Part shown: positions 10,271-22,987 of the stretch, piece by piece
Numbering within the stretch: the stretch's first letter is position 1
Layout: every line of letters begins with the position of its first letter
Assembly (NCBI GenBank): GCA_010093515.1
Contig: MU001674.1
Location: 110,246 to 174,245 of the forward strand
DNA length: 64,000 nucleotides
Direction: 5' to 3'
Source: Lineolata rhizophorae
Lineage: Eukaryota; Ascomycota; Dothideomycetes; Lineolatales; Lineolataceae
Notes under the pieces: model-generated
The model's database searches: none
Told to the model about the DNA's origin: nothing
Seen by the model: the letters and a program-made list of their open reading frames with translations, nothing else
Program-made: the position numbers and the translations under genes

Positions 10271-13200
10271 TGTATACACGCTAAGTAGCTATATTTACAC
10301 CAGCCAAGGCTTCAATACATGCGTATATATATCTGCGGCACAGCGCCGGCGTCTCGGAGGAGCCGACACCTATCACATACTCGTATTCCATTCGGCGTCG
10401 TTGGCTCGCGTAGACGCCGTGACGCCGTATACGCCGAGGGTAGTAGGTACATACTGAACGGGAAAGTCTCTGGTCTTAGTTCAACCCTCCTTGTTCAGCA
10501 TTACCGCTTCCTGCCCGTGCTGAAGGGGACGAGGTGTCTTTGCTCTGCATACATGCGCGCACGCAACAAACGTCGCCCCGATGTCTAAACGCCGCCAATC
10601 ATGACTAACCGCCAACAGCAACGCTCAAGCCCCAGGCACCGCCCACATCTGGGCATATCCCTTTCTCCTTTGCCCCTCCTTTCGTCTTTCCTTCCAGCCG
10701 CAAAGCCACGTACCGAACATCCAATGTAGAGTGGGACGAGACGAGACACACAGCATCCCCCCAACCGCAAGCAAATAGGAGAGTCGCGGCGAGTGAATTA
10801 TGCACGCAAGAGCGAAGTGACGGGGCCCAATAGGGGGGTCAACAAGCCATAGCCCTACTCGTCATTTGCGCCTCCGGTGAATCGTCATTTATTGGTGCCG
10901 GCGGTGGCTCGGCCTCGAACCGATCGCTTCAATGCGTGCGTGAAACAATGGACAGGATAGACGTACCTGCATACGTAGTTCTTTGGCCCCGTGTGTGAAG
11001 CGCGAAGCAGACGGAAGCTTAAGACACGCTTTGCGCTTTCCCACTGCATATGTAATGTGTGCGTGTATGTGACAGTGCAACACCTTTCGCTTCCCTTCTC
11101 AGTGAGGCTGAAAAAGGCCCGGTTCCTACCTACCTGCCCGCATACTATGTCCACATGCATGCACGCAAGTGACGCTAGCGGTGACCCGCTGCGGGCGCCT
11201 AACACCAAGGAAAGTACCTGCCTCACTAGCGCCGTGAAGGGCCTCGCAGCCGCTCGCTTCGCTCCCCTCAATCACTCGTCAAATGGAAAGCGCCAGCAGG
11301 CCAGAAACTGCAGGGCTGGGGAGGCCGCCCGATCGGCCTCGCCGGGCGCTTAGAGGGAATCGGGTGGCGCCTGGAAGGCAGATGGGGAGACGAGACGCGT
11401 GCGGTGCCCGATCTGTCCTGGGCGCAAGTGAAGCTGCAAAGCACTTTGCAGCAAGCACGTGAGGGACTCCTCCAGACGACGCGACTAGCAGCATCGACCC
11501 GAACGCGACATTGTGTCTTTTTCGTCCCGAAGTTGCGCCTAGAGTAAATCGCCGGTGGAGGCAGGTAGGGACGTCGGGTAGCAGCATTATCGCGGGCCTC
11601 TCACTCTGCACTCCATCTCACTCCGTCAGCCCTGCGATCCTCTTCCTTCCCTGCCCAGGCACCACCCACTCCACTACTTGCGTCGACCCGACGCGCTAAC
11701 CAGCCAGTTGTTGGCGCAACAAGGCGGCACCCCCCTCTTGGGAAAGAGAACGTACTTTGCTGACAAGTGGGGGCCGCGCTTCGGGCCGTCCGGTGAGGTC
11801 GGAGAGAGCGTTTTTGTGCGACCAAACTATCTAGGCAGGCGGGTGCACACGTAGGTGGGATAGTACCGTGATTTCGCGCGTTATCTAGGCCTTGCCTGGA
11901 TGCATGGAGAGCTGGAACGGGCGGGCAGGCGGGTGGGGCGGGTCAGCGGTGGTGGGTAGGTTGCGGATGGTGTGTGGTCGGGTGCCTGGGCCCAAGACCG
12001 CTGCCAAGGGCGCTAAGGGGGTCGCGATCCCGGTGACCGGTACGGAGTATGTAGCGCCGCGTTTTGCGCGCAAGTGCCGGACGAAGGTGCGGAGAACGCG
12101 TCCTTAGTGCCTCGGCACTGAAAGAGAAGCAGTGTGTAGATGCGGCTTTTTCTTTACTCCACAGAAGGCGGCGACTGTGCCATGGCCGTGGAAGCTCGCC
12201 GGTCAGGGAGCAAGAATCGCCGACGATCATGACTCGTTCTGTAACATACATACTTCTAGGAAAGGAGATCGATCCCATCTCCTTTGTTGAGCGAGTGAGC
12301 GTCACGTAGCTCTTCTTAGGCTGAGCCTAAATCTGCCCTGGGAGATCCCTACAATGTCAATGCAGCCTGTAAACCGCGACTGTAAAGGCCCGAGCTCTTC
12401 ATTAGCGCGCTTTAGATCTCCCTTAAGTCTAACTTGTGGAAGTGAAGATCGAATTGGGCGACTGGGAAGGGATGGAAGCGGTGCTGACTGCTGGCATATG
12501 CGCACAACATGGGCTTCTAAGCCGTACATCCGAAGTCGCCAAATCCTAAGATGATGCGCTTGTGATCTCGGCCGCAGCGTAGGTTGTGAGTGAGAATTTT
12601 CGTCCAATTGCCAAGTACGCGAGAGACCACTGGCGCTGTATATAAATTCACGGCTTGAAGTAGGTGGGAGAAGATGATTCGTTTACCAAGCGGAACCATA
12701 TGCTAGGTCACAGTTAGTAATGATTCTTGCAGATGCTGCTGGCTGTTTTGGTCGACGAGCAATCTACGAGAAGATGTTGTTCTACTACGTGGCTAAGCGA
12801 TATCTCGAATGCATTGTCCAACCAAATTGCCCAACAATTTCTGAAAATATTCAGCCGGACTCGTAGGATCGATCGTCTTGCGTCCGAGCTAACCTAACAT
12901 GGTGCGTGTTAAGCTGCACCACCTACTAGGCATCTAGCAGTCCCCACGAATAGGAGCGATTAATTCGGGGAGGAATATCTCTTCGTCTGTACGGTATCCT
13001 AGAGCCTTGTCGCACTAGTCCTTAGCCTAATCCTAGAGGAGAAGCGAAGCAAGCTTCTATGCTCTTGATGATTGGATCGAGCGTCTCGCGGGCCCTTGGC
13101 GTCTGTCGAATGACTTGGAAAGTGGGCGTTCTAGGATCCCAAATCGATGATTGAAGTTGATACGGAGTGTTTCCTGCTGTTATCGAACAACTTGCCACAA

Positions 13201-14076
13201 TACTCCGCCGAATACGGAGCAGAGTAGACGAGGATTTTCGTGGGCTGGGGGCCACGAATGCTCGTGTGCCGTGTCTAAGCAGGTTAATTGCAGTTGAATG
13301 TGGAGGCCACTTGATTCCTTCTGCACCGTCTTCCCGACTTGCATTATTTGCGGCTTAGTTAGTCTGAATGTACGCCAGTTCCCCAAGAAAATGACTTGGA
13401 CTCTCAGCAAATAATCCATCAATGCATGGTCAAACATGATGCTGCCACCCCGACTGATATTATAGTGATGGGTAATCGCTTCCAGATCATCAAAATAAAG
13501 TAGCGAAGAAGTTGCCAACTTTGGCTAGGGTGGCCTTGGCGGCGACAGGCTTGTTTCCGAGAACACCCGAGATCACTCTGGATATACCTATTTCGCACCG
13601 CAAGTGGAATCGGTAACCCTTCTGATTAATAGCCTTGTACGAGAGTGTCGTGTGTCGTCTAGTATGAGCTGGCATTGGCTTCCGAATAAAGTGGCGTTCT
13701 GAAGTAGGTGATCACAGAGGGATCTATCGAGCACGTCCAGAGAGTTTTTGGTTATTTGAAGAAAATGGCATAAACCGCGGCGCATTAAGACTCATCTGTA
13801 CAACTATTATCTTCGCGGTTGATCCTGTAGCTCCTAGGATTTTTATATAAAACGTAGACTTACTTCGCATCCATGTTATATCATGTCTTTGCTATGCGTC
13901 TGAAAAGTATCATTGAATCTTTTATTCACTTCGCCAGATGCCAAAAGGCTTCGTCTGGTTGGGAATTATAAAGACGGCAAGGCGCTCCAGACAGACACGT
14001 CCAATAACGTATCCCAGCATTCATTGTATAGCCCAAATTCGGCTCAAATATCAGATTCTATCCCTCGGTCTATCCA

Positions 14077-14420
14077 CACTTCCTACTAGTTCTCTACCTA
14101 ATCGCTCTCGCTTCCACTGCACAACTTGCTTCTGCCACCGTCTGCGACGTGCCCATCACGGCCTGACCTAGACTCCTATACCATTGCTTTTTCCTCTCGC
14201 CCACAGTTGCTAGCTGGCTCTTCTATCTTCTCCGTGACTCGTCACCCTTCCACCGCGTCCGCTACACTATCCGGCGCAGTAGCGTCAAGACGCAAGTGCA
14301 GACGTCACGGTTGACGACCGTCCTCGGCGTGGCCGCAACGGCGGACTTCAATATTTCCGGCGCTCTTTACTCCGACGCAACAGACTCCGCCGCTGCTACA
14401 GCCACGGACGTGGAAAGCCC
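14077..14420 (+). pseudogene. Possible relic of a secreted-protein gene
   Basis: Bases 14077-14163 read as a hydrophobic stretch with LIALASTAQLASA followed by TVCDVPITA. This is the shape of a fungal signal peptide with an Ala-x-Ala cleavage site. A second open stretch around 14290-14420 reads Ala/Thr-rich (TTVLGVAATADFNISGALY). The two are not in one continuous frame, no start codon precedes the first in frame, and no intact open gene can be supported. I therefore regard it as a decayed copy of an extracellular protein of unknown family. The similarity to a signal peptide could be chance in a region this long. Confidence 0.22.
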
Positions 14421-15734
14421 GCCTCAATGATGGCGGTTGCAGCGACTCGTATCGGTCGTGCGCCGCCATCACGGACTTACACCCGTCCTCCGCGCCCCTA
14501 TTCCCGCACGCCTTGAGATTCTGCGCCTTGCTGTTGAGTGTGGGATCGGCGCGCCGTAGCTTCTCAACAACGCCCCCGTGAAGCACTACGCTGACGAGAC
14601 ACGACAGCATCGTGCCGGCGTTCTCGGGTCAGAGCCCGACCCTGCAAGCTCGCCGCTTGGCGGAGTTCGGGGGTTCGTTGCTGCGAAAGGACAGAGGTGG
14701 GAATAAAGCCATCGCGGGGTCTGGAACGCCCAGGCGGGAACGGTGGTGATCGTGGCAGGCTTGGAAGTCGTGATAGCGGTGGTTCAGGTGCGATTTCGGA
14801 GTCAGTTCCGCGAAGCGAGGTTGGGGGTGGCGAATTATTTCCGGAGGCTCGCCGACGTCGAGGAATTGGTAAACCACAGGGCTACAGCGAGGGCAACTGA
14901 AACGGCCACTACATCTGCTAGACGGGACTCGATAAAGCTTAATTTGCTGTCTAAGTCGCTCCTAGTGAGGCGTGGCTGGAAGCAGGCGTTCCCGACGCCT
15001 GCGGTGCTCGAGAAGGGGTAAGGGGTTGCTGGCAGACGTCACTAGGCGACGTCGAATTAATGCCACTTTTAGTCGAGCGCTGGCATGCGCGAGAACGGAC
15101 AATTATTTCAAGTGCAACATAAGTGAGGGCAAGTCACATCGCGAAATATCAAGGTGAAAGGTATGCGGTAGTAAAAAAGGGGGAATAGGTAATCAGTAGC
15201 TCAACAAGTAGGTGATATGTAACCGGGATCAGATGAAGCCATGGATACTAGGTCAATCTTAGCCTTTCAAAAGTTTGCATTCATTTCAATTAAGAGACAA
15301 ATTATACAGCGTGGAGAGTTGAGATTTGAATTGCGAGCGCAAACGCACTTTTATCGTTTCTGTAATGACAGAATATACACGTGAACAAGCCTTATGAACA
15401 GGTTTGGCTGCAATCCATCGGCTCCAATAAGTCCTCCATGTAGATCAACCATTATGAACCAAACCTGAGTAATCGCAGCTCAAATTCAGCATTCGTCATA
15501 ACACCGTGCATTCCATAACTGTGTAGAGGCCTAGAAAATGTCCCTTAATAGTTGACGCCGGAGGTCTTCATGGCGGAGATAACATTCTATGTCCATGACG
15601 ATCCCAAGTCCGAACTGGGTCCCTCGTTCGCCCGTCGTGAACGTCCAAATCTGCAGACGCCAAAGCTGACCTAAGCTCTCCCATCGTGCCGCGTTTCGCC
15701 GAAACTAGAATCCATGCTGAATAATCACATCATT

Positions 15735-18700
15735 TTACAAGACGTTGCCCTTGTCGGGGGTGTTGACGCCCATGAAGACGCTGCCACTCCCGGACTGCGT
15801 TGTGGGGCCATCTTGAGAGGCCGCTTGGCCCTGTGACCGGTGGCCAGCGGGCTGGTTGCCGCCACCAAGAGCGTCGAGGCCCGTGCTGTTGACACCGATG
15901 GAATCCAGGTTGTAATACGAGCCCAATTGGTCGTTCCCTTGCACATAGGAGTCCCACGCATCCTGAAAAAAAGGGTTAGTAATGGGCCTGTGGCTTGTGG
16001 CCAAAAATAGGTAGAAATCATCAAACTTACCCATGTCATGTCGGCACCGGGAATATCCACCCCTTGAAGCCCAAGATTTGGTCCAAAGAGAGACGAGAAC
16101 GGACTTGGTGCATTGATCGGCCCACCCACCGCATCGCCGGAAAAGTTAGGCGTAAGCCCGCTCGTCTGCGCCTGTTGCTGGGGTGGCTGTTGTGATGCTT
16201 GAGAAGTCGACGTGCTACCGGAGATATCGCTCGCCATGTCCGGCGTGAAAGTAAATCCGGGCACGCTATCAAACATATTGGTCGAGCCACCGGGCGTGGT
16301 AACTCCGCCAGAGCTAAGCATGCCTAGAGTCATCGCGGCCGAGTGCTCTGGTGCGACGTTCATGCTCTCGACACCGGACATATCGGCCATTCCAGCTCCA
16401 CCAAATCCGGACCTCGGCATTTGCTGCGGCCTGCGTAGATACTCGTGGTTACGAAGTTTCTCCAGCATGATGGTGAGGGTAGCGTGGGCCTTGAATGCTT
16501 CCATGGAGGAGTCCTTGAGCGTCCCCCAAATTTTGACGGACCGCTCTATGGCTATAAGCATGCTCTCACGACGTTCCTGGTTAAAGCCATACACATCCGT
16601 TGCAGCCATGGCAGTGCGTCCTTTGCACTCCGCTTCGGCGGTATGGTACAAGTCGAGGCATACCATCATCGCCGCCAACAAGAAGTCGTGAGTCGTCAGA
16701 GATGCGATAAACCAGGACACATTGCTCAGTCGGCCACCCGGAAAAGCCTCAGTATGCAGCGTTACCTGATGCTGAAGCATCTCCATACAAGTGTCAATGC
16801 AAGTGCGTCTCGAATACGCAAAGCGTGGATTCTTGCGGGCGAGAGACAGATACTTCCGGTGAAGCACGCACAGACTCTTGAGGACGAGCATATTGAGAAT
16901 GAAACGTTGCATGATGAGGCTTGAAGAGTCTCTGATAGAGTCCTCGATAGGTCGCATTTTGAAATGAGGCGGAAGCATCGCCTGTGCCTCTCGAAGCCGT
17001 TGGTCCAGTTTCATAATGCTTTCGTATGAAGGGCATGTAACACTCTGAGTTTCCTCGATAACTTCGCCATATAGATAGACCAGTTGTGACTTGGCGTTCA
17101 TATATGAGACCGGCGTCATTTCTGTCAAAGGCCTCGACTCTGGGAGGCTCTGGATGCCATCCCAGAGCTCGTCGTCGTAGATATTCCGCGGAAACTCCGT
17201 GTTAGTATCCTTTGCCCGGATCATTGGCGGAAGACCGCTCTGCGAAGAGAAGAGCAGGTCACACTGCCGTACAACCGACCAGACTCGCCGTCGCATCTCG
17301 CCTTGGAATGGCGCAACGCTCGCATACGGGCCAGGATCTCGATGGTAGCCCATCCTCATGGCTAGGCGGACAATGATACTCACGCTAACCAATATTCCAA
17401 TCTCAGAATCACGGGCTCGCCCGTACTCGGCCTGAATATGAAGGAGGAGAGTTTCTAGCATATATGCTATCGGCTGTGTGATGTCGGCCAGGTACAGACA
17501 CTGCGTGGTGAGCCGTCGAAATGTTTTTGCCATCTCTTTGCTCTTGCCCTTATATTCGAAGGGCTCATCTCCAGCGCGGCCATACGACTGGGAGGCGATG
17601 CACATCATGGAGAAGCAGAGGCCAATCCATATTATTGGAGTCTCGTGGGGGGTTAACCAGTGCTGGTCATACTGTTATGGCGTTAAAACAGGGCAGCGCT
17701 TTCCGTTAGACTAGGAAACTCACCTCCTTCTGGAATGTTGGGCCGTGGACGATATCTTTACGCTAGTTAGAGTATAAACCGTGATGCAAAACATCGCAGG
17801 TTCGACTTACGGATCGACGGATCATAGTGGTTGAAATATCGAGAAATGAGCTTGTCGGCTACGGGTTTCGAAGGAAAGGAGGCCAGCACAGTTTCTCTAT
17901 CCGCAGGCTGGACCGAACTGAATAGAAACGAAGTTCCGGGGGCTTCCGAGTCGCCGTATGCCGCTTTATACTTCTTAAGTTGTTCGTCATACTGCTTCTT
18001 GTGTTCGTTGAAGTAGGTTTTCACCTCAGACAACTAGAACATTGGCGTTAGCAATTGGAAAATAGAAGCCATCTAACGACAGACGCCCTTCACTTACCTC
18101 GCCAAGGATTGCGTACCAGTGGGCCTCTGACGCGAAGACGGCCCTGTTGTTGTCAACTTTCATCACCCCAAGAGACTTCGCAACATGATCCACCTCGTCC
18201 TCCTCTTCTTCGCCTTCTGGGTCCTCTTTGATCATGTCCTGGCTGTCGTCGATATCGAGGTGAGCATCAGCGGAGCTTCCGCTGACGCTCCCTGCAACCG
18301 CAGAGGCAGCTGCCGCCGGTCCAGCAGACTGGGCACCATTCGTCATCAAGGACAATACAAGGCCTTCTAAACGGTCAATACGACTTTGCATTTCATCAGG
18401 AGAGCTGGATGAGCCATGACTTGTTTGGTTTCTCTTGCGGTTGCTTGGCGTAGCGTATGTGCAAGATGCGACATCCCCGCGTTTCGTGCAGTTGTCGCAC
18501 GGATGTGCGCGATTGCACTTCAACCTGAAATTTTGTCAGAGGTTTGAATGCACTAACTTTCGGGGGCGATTAAGGGATGGCAATTTGTGCGAGCTCTCCA
18601 GGGCGTTTCGGTGTGATCACTACGTACTTCCGATGCCTGCAGGGAGCACACGATAAGGGCACCCGATTCCTCTTCCGCACCACCCTGTACTGGGCGTCTG

Positions 18701-18749
18701 GCGACTGGCCAGTGCTGCTGGAAGTGGTTGAAGGCGGGGTCGGCGTCAT
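15735..18749 (-). CDS. Zn2Cys6 transcription factor with fungal_trans domain
   Basis: Six exons: 18749-18628, 18524-18098, 18033-17811, 17755-17724, 17671-16031 and 15962-15735, giving 890 residues. The binuclear zinc cluster at residues 34-62 has all six cysteines (spacing 2-6-5-2-8) and is split by intron 1. A coiled-coil-like linker with a Ser/Gly/Ala and acidic stretch follows. Residues about 190-640 form the middle homology region (fungal_trans), including HIVHGPTFQKEYDQHW and MGYHRDP. The last 200 residues are Gln/Ser/Gly-rich. The ATG at 18749 was chosen for its CCACC context; an in-frame ATG 45 bases upstream is possible. Exon 4 is only 32 bases. These proteins are nuclear regulators; the target pathway cannot be read from the sequence, and no biosynthetic cluster surrounds it. 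Confidence 0.9.
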
Positions 18750-21700
18750 GGTGGCAACAAACCAAGAGCTGAACTCAAATGGGCCGGGCAGCAAAGATGC
18801 CGATTTCTTCCAAACTCCGGAATGAGGGAGACGGATATAAGGGAGAGGCGGCGGTGTGGGGGCCTTTATAAACGCCTCAAGCCGTCCGTATGCAGGACTT
18901 CTCCGCTCCTTCCTTGTAATTACCCGCTATGTTGAGTCACGCTCTACGCTCGATCGAATCCGCGTTGGACTGACGCTATTGGCCGGCTGGGTCCGGACGG
19001 CAAGTCCTGGCTGAACGTCCCCAGCTCGATTTCTTCTGACGCTCCCTAGGAACCGGACGGACCCGGACGTGCTCGACGGTCAGAGATCTAGCCAAATGTC
19101 CGGAGGAGGCTCGTCCACAAGCCAGCGCCGGCTCAAACGCGCCTATTCCGTTGCGTGCGGCTGGACTACGCTAGAGCTCCGACGAAAATTCCTGTCTTCC
19201 CGCGGCGGAAGGCTAGACTGCATCCACGCCTGCCCAGCAGACAGGCGTATTCGAGTCGAGTCTGGGGAAGTGGCTAATGAAGCGGCGTCGCGCTCGCGCT
19301 GCGACGTCTTCCGGAGTTACTGCGAATCCCGCAATCCCGCTCAGCTTGCGGAGGCGGAGTCAAGCTTCTGGAAGCGCAGTCCCCGGGCTGGAAATCAGGT
19401 GTGGCTCGCCGATGGCCAATTGTCCCCAGCGCTTCCGCGGGCCAGGCTATCTCCACGTCCGACGTATATTCTCGAGACGCACGCCAACCCCCGCTGCGAT
19501 ACTTGCATCAACCACCTCTTGCCACAGTCCAAGAATACGCTCCCGGCCTACGACGCGGTGAGCATAAGATGCACAATTCTTTTTGCGGAATCCGATTTGC
19601 CACCGCAGTGCTCGTGGGATGGGGCGGCTGCGTTGGCGCGTGTTGCGTGATGGGGATTACTTCGAAATCGGAGCCCGGAGCTTTGCGTTGACTTTACGCC
19701 CGAGAGATGGACACAACCTTCCACCTGCACGTTCCAAAGCTTCTGCCAAGGGCCCAAGAAAACCCGATCCGCTTAGGAATAACGGTCTCGCCCCGAGGGT
19801 CGCGCGGGAATAAAATCTCAGCTGCAACTCCAGATCAGCGTGGCTCTGAATAAAGCGTGCGCGCAGAATTGCAGGCAGCTCTGTTGGGCACTCGAGCGCG
19901 CCAACCGCAATCCCCTCACTTTTCGACGGCTGGACGGAGGTGGGCTGCTCCTGTGGCTTACTTGACCAGGGCTGCTTGCTGCTGGGGAGCGTGACGTAGG
20001 CTCGTCGAGGCCTAGCGTTGGGCGAAAATCGGCCACGCCGAGGAGGTGAAAGCGGCCGTCAAAGTATCCAGCTGCAGCCCCGGCTTGCGAGCAGAAGAGC
20101 AGCGGAAGACGACGGTGGAAGAGGAAGAAGGAGAGAAAAGAACAGAGAAGCCGGAAGACGTCAAGGCGGGCAGAACAAGAGGCTCGCGCCGCAGAGGACC
20201 ACCACCGCCCGTGTCTACAATGGCGCGTCCGGCGCAAGGGTAAAGCTCCTCCGAAGCACCACCGCTAAACCCCATCTCGACACGATTTCAATCAACAGAA
20301 CGCTCTGGCTCGACATTCCACGCGCTCCCCAGTTTCCCTCCTGGGACGTGTGACTCACGAACGGCATCACAGCCATGATGTACCAGCGGATGGGCGAGCG
20401 TCTATCGTGAGCACGACCGGACTTCGTCCTTAACTCCGGGGTATGTCCGCACTATTTGTTGCGGGAGCCCTGTTGCGGCCCCGCGATCAAATACTCGCCA
20501 TGCCCCTCTAGTTTGTCCAGGAATACCGCTGCCGCGCCAGACTTGCCGACCATGTCCAACCGGTACTCTAATCTAAGACGTTTCGAGGACGGACACCGGG
20601 GAGATTTCTGGCGGGACGTTCTAGTCCTGATTGTTTCCGAGTGACCCGCCCTGACGCCGCTCCTTGCCGCAGAAGCCAGTTCGTCGCGAAATAACTGGCC
20701 GCGGAGAATGTCTCCGACCACCCAACTTGCGAGCCAGAAGTACCCCATCTGGCCAACCACGGATCTCCAAGAATTCGAGATTGAGATGCGATCCAACCTT
20801 ACAGAACCGTAGGACTACCTACATATGCGATGCACGGGAAGCTACTTTTGTAGGTGCTCTGCTTTTGCTGCGACGCCACAGCGTCCCGCAGCTTGGATCG
20901 TACATAATCTACTGGAGTGCTTAATAACCGCGACTTAGTCGATCCAAGGCTGTTGGTCCGCGGTAGCCCTCCCATTTGGTCACTTGGCGATCCTGTTGGG
21001 TTGGCACCTGACTGACCCGAGCGATCACGTAATCATTGGGGGCGATCAGGTCGTCCCTCTTTTCTCCTGTTACCGCGAGGCCGAACGGCGTCGGCTGATC
21101 CACCCTGCGATCCTCCGCCTCGAAGGTTGTCTACGTAGTGCGGGATATGTAATATGCCTGGCATTCGCTGGACATCGGGCGCGGAAGCCGTGGAATCTGT
21201 GAATTGAAGGCTAAATTTTTTACGGTCCTCAAACACAACCTGAAATTTCCGGTCTTTAAGATGCATGCACCATTAGCATTCGATATTTTACCTACAGCGA
21301 AGGTAACGACAGATGGTCGCGCGGTATGCTTACATTCCACAGTATGCAAGCTATCGATGATCTGTCGACGAAATGGAATACTACGACCCAAAACCAATTA
21401 AGAGATTGGCGTTTCGACCGATCTACAGGAGCTCTAATCATGATCTCGGACATACCCGCGCACTTAATTAGTTTCAGGCCACCGAGAATCCCAAAGATTT
21501 AAGGTACCAATCGCGACATTAGACTTTTCGTCAATGGTTTAACCAAGTCAATATCGGGATCCTACCGTCTGAGCCTACGTCTGGTTATCCAATACTCATA
21601 ACTTCCGGTCCAATGCCTATGTTGAACCTTGGTTCGCATTTCTAGCTAATACCCGGTGCGAGTCCAGGGAATGACTTCCACACTCGACACCGTGAATAAC

Positions 21701-22987
21701 TGGAATATCATCGTCCTCGTAGAACGTCTAGTGGCCTAGTTGGCCAGAATGGCAGGTATACTGGGCAGCACAAACCTCGCTGCTAAGATGAATAGTTGCG
21801 TTGTACATTTGCTGTATCCTAAAGACATAGCTGTTTGTGGAAATTACTTGTAGCTTAAGATTGTTGCAATATATGTCGGCTTGAGCGCCATCCAAGTCCA
21901 AAGTATTCATTAGTCAACCCATAACTTCTCGCATACATTCTCTTCCCGAACATTTTGGTCCAACATAGCTTCTACCGCTTCTTGAATGCTTCAAGTTGAA
22001 GTACCTAAATTTAATTGTGCTTGAAAGTCAATAGGGCATTGGATGATCGAATGTGACGTAACTGCTGGCTCGTGCAACACATATCCGAACAATTGATAAA
22101 CTAATCACGGCTACAATAAAATTATTTGAATTTGTGAGTGGAATATGGCACCATACACTTAGTGATATTGGACGGCCTCAGACAACGTCCTACTTCCAAC
22201 CTAGACCTACGCTATTAGAACCTGCCATGTTCAAGGATGCATGAAGCATCTGAAGTTCTAATAAGGTAGGATCACGTGTGGGTGATCGAGCTAACCGGGT
22301 TCCTAGTTGCCACGGATCGACGGACGTTTCCGGTCTAAATGCTCTTCCCTTCGCTGAACGGTGTTCAATCATTCTCGCCCCCAAAGCCGCAAAGTTGCAT
22401 CACAGGGATAAGCATCATAAATCAACAGAATTCATCGCTCTCGAAGTGTATCATATTTAAGTTTAAGTCCATTGTTGGCCTCTGATACCTATGAGATGGC
22501 TACCATGAAGGGCAATATAGACTGATGTCGATGATTCATAAGCGCCTAAATGTCCCACCAGCAGTATACAGCAGGGCTATCTCTAGATGAAATTTGATTA
22601 TCGTGTTTGAATTTCGTAACTTCTATTGTGATCTGTCCTCCAACTCAGAGGACAGCTACTACAAAATGCCATACTAATTGACACTAATGCTCTGTACCAC
22701 CCTAGTCGACCTTCAGAGTTCCTAACGATACAATGACAAGAAATGGACTCAACGCACTCGCTTAATGCAATTAACCCTTAGGGAATGCATCTGTCACCAA
22801 CGACATGTAACGACCAATGCCGTCAGCGCTTTCTGCAATGTGCATATACAACCGCCGGTTAGGCGGCGAAAGAAGCCTCAAGCTTGTCAGGGAAGCGAAT
22901 ACGTTCGGATTACTATGTCTAGAAAGCATCTAGAGAGAACCTGTTTAGCACATCGTTCACAACTAAACATAGATTCTCCTCCCTTGC
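18750..22987. other. Gene-poor 4.2 kb tract upstream of the Zn2Cys6 gene
   Basis: Bases 18750-20400 are GC-rich and probably contain the promoter of the minus-strand regulator. A minus-strand frame at 20452-20796 (ending GEYLIAGPQQGSRNK) is open for 114 codons, but I recognise no domain and see no splice partners. From about 20900 to 22980 the sequence becomes AT-richer with only short frames. I see no terminal repeats, tRNA or other RNA gene here. Confidence 0.45.

Larger units (their letters stand above)
8389..15734. other. Gene-poor 7.3 kb tract between HAP2 and the Zn2Cys6 regulator
   Basis: The first about 900 bases after HAP2 are T/C-rich and probably include its 3' UTR. Beyond that I find no open frame with a recognisable domain on either strand. 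Around 12300-13950 the base composition drops towards AT and only short interrupted frames remain, which suggests decayed mobile DNA, but I could not assign a family. A possible secreted-protein relic lies at 14077-14420. An 8-bp perfect hairpin stem (GCAGGCGT/ACGCCTGC, 5-base loop) is at 14982-15002. The interval 14420-15734 otherwise shows nothing I can support. Confidence 0.5.

Noticed and set aside
10890-10970. B-box-like GGTTCGAGGCC on the minus strand
   Set aside because: Flanks do not form a T-stem, and no A-box or acceptor stem could be placed upstream.
19069-19650. 193-codon plus-strand frame
   Set aside because: Begins with GTG, no recognisable domain, and lies in the likely promoter region of the Zn2Cys6 gene.
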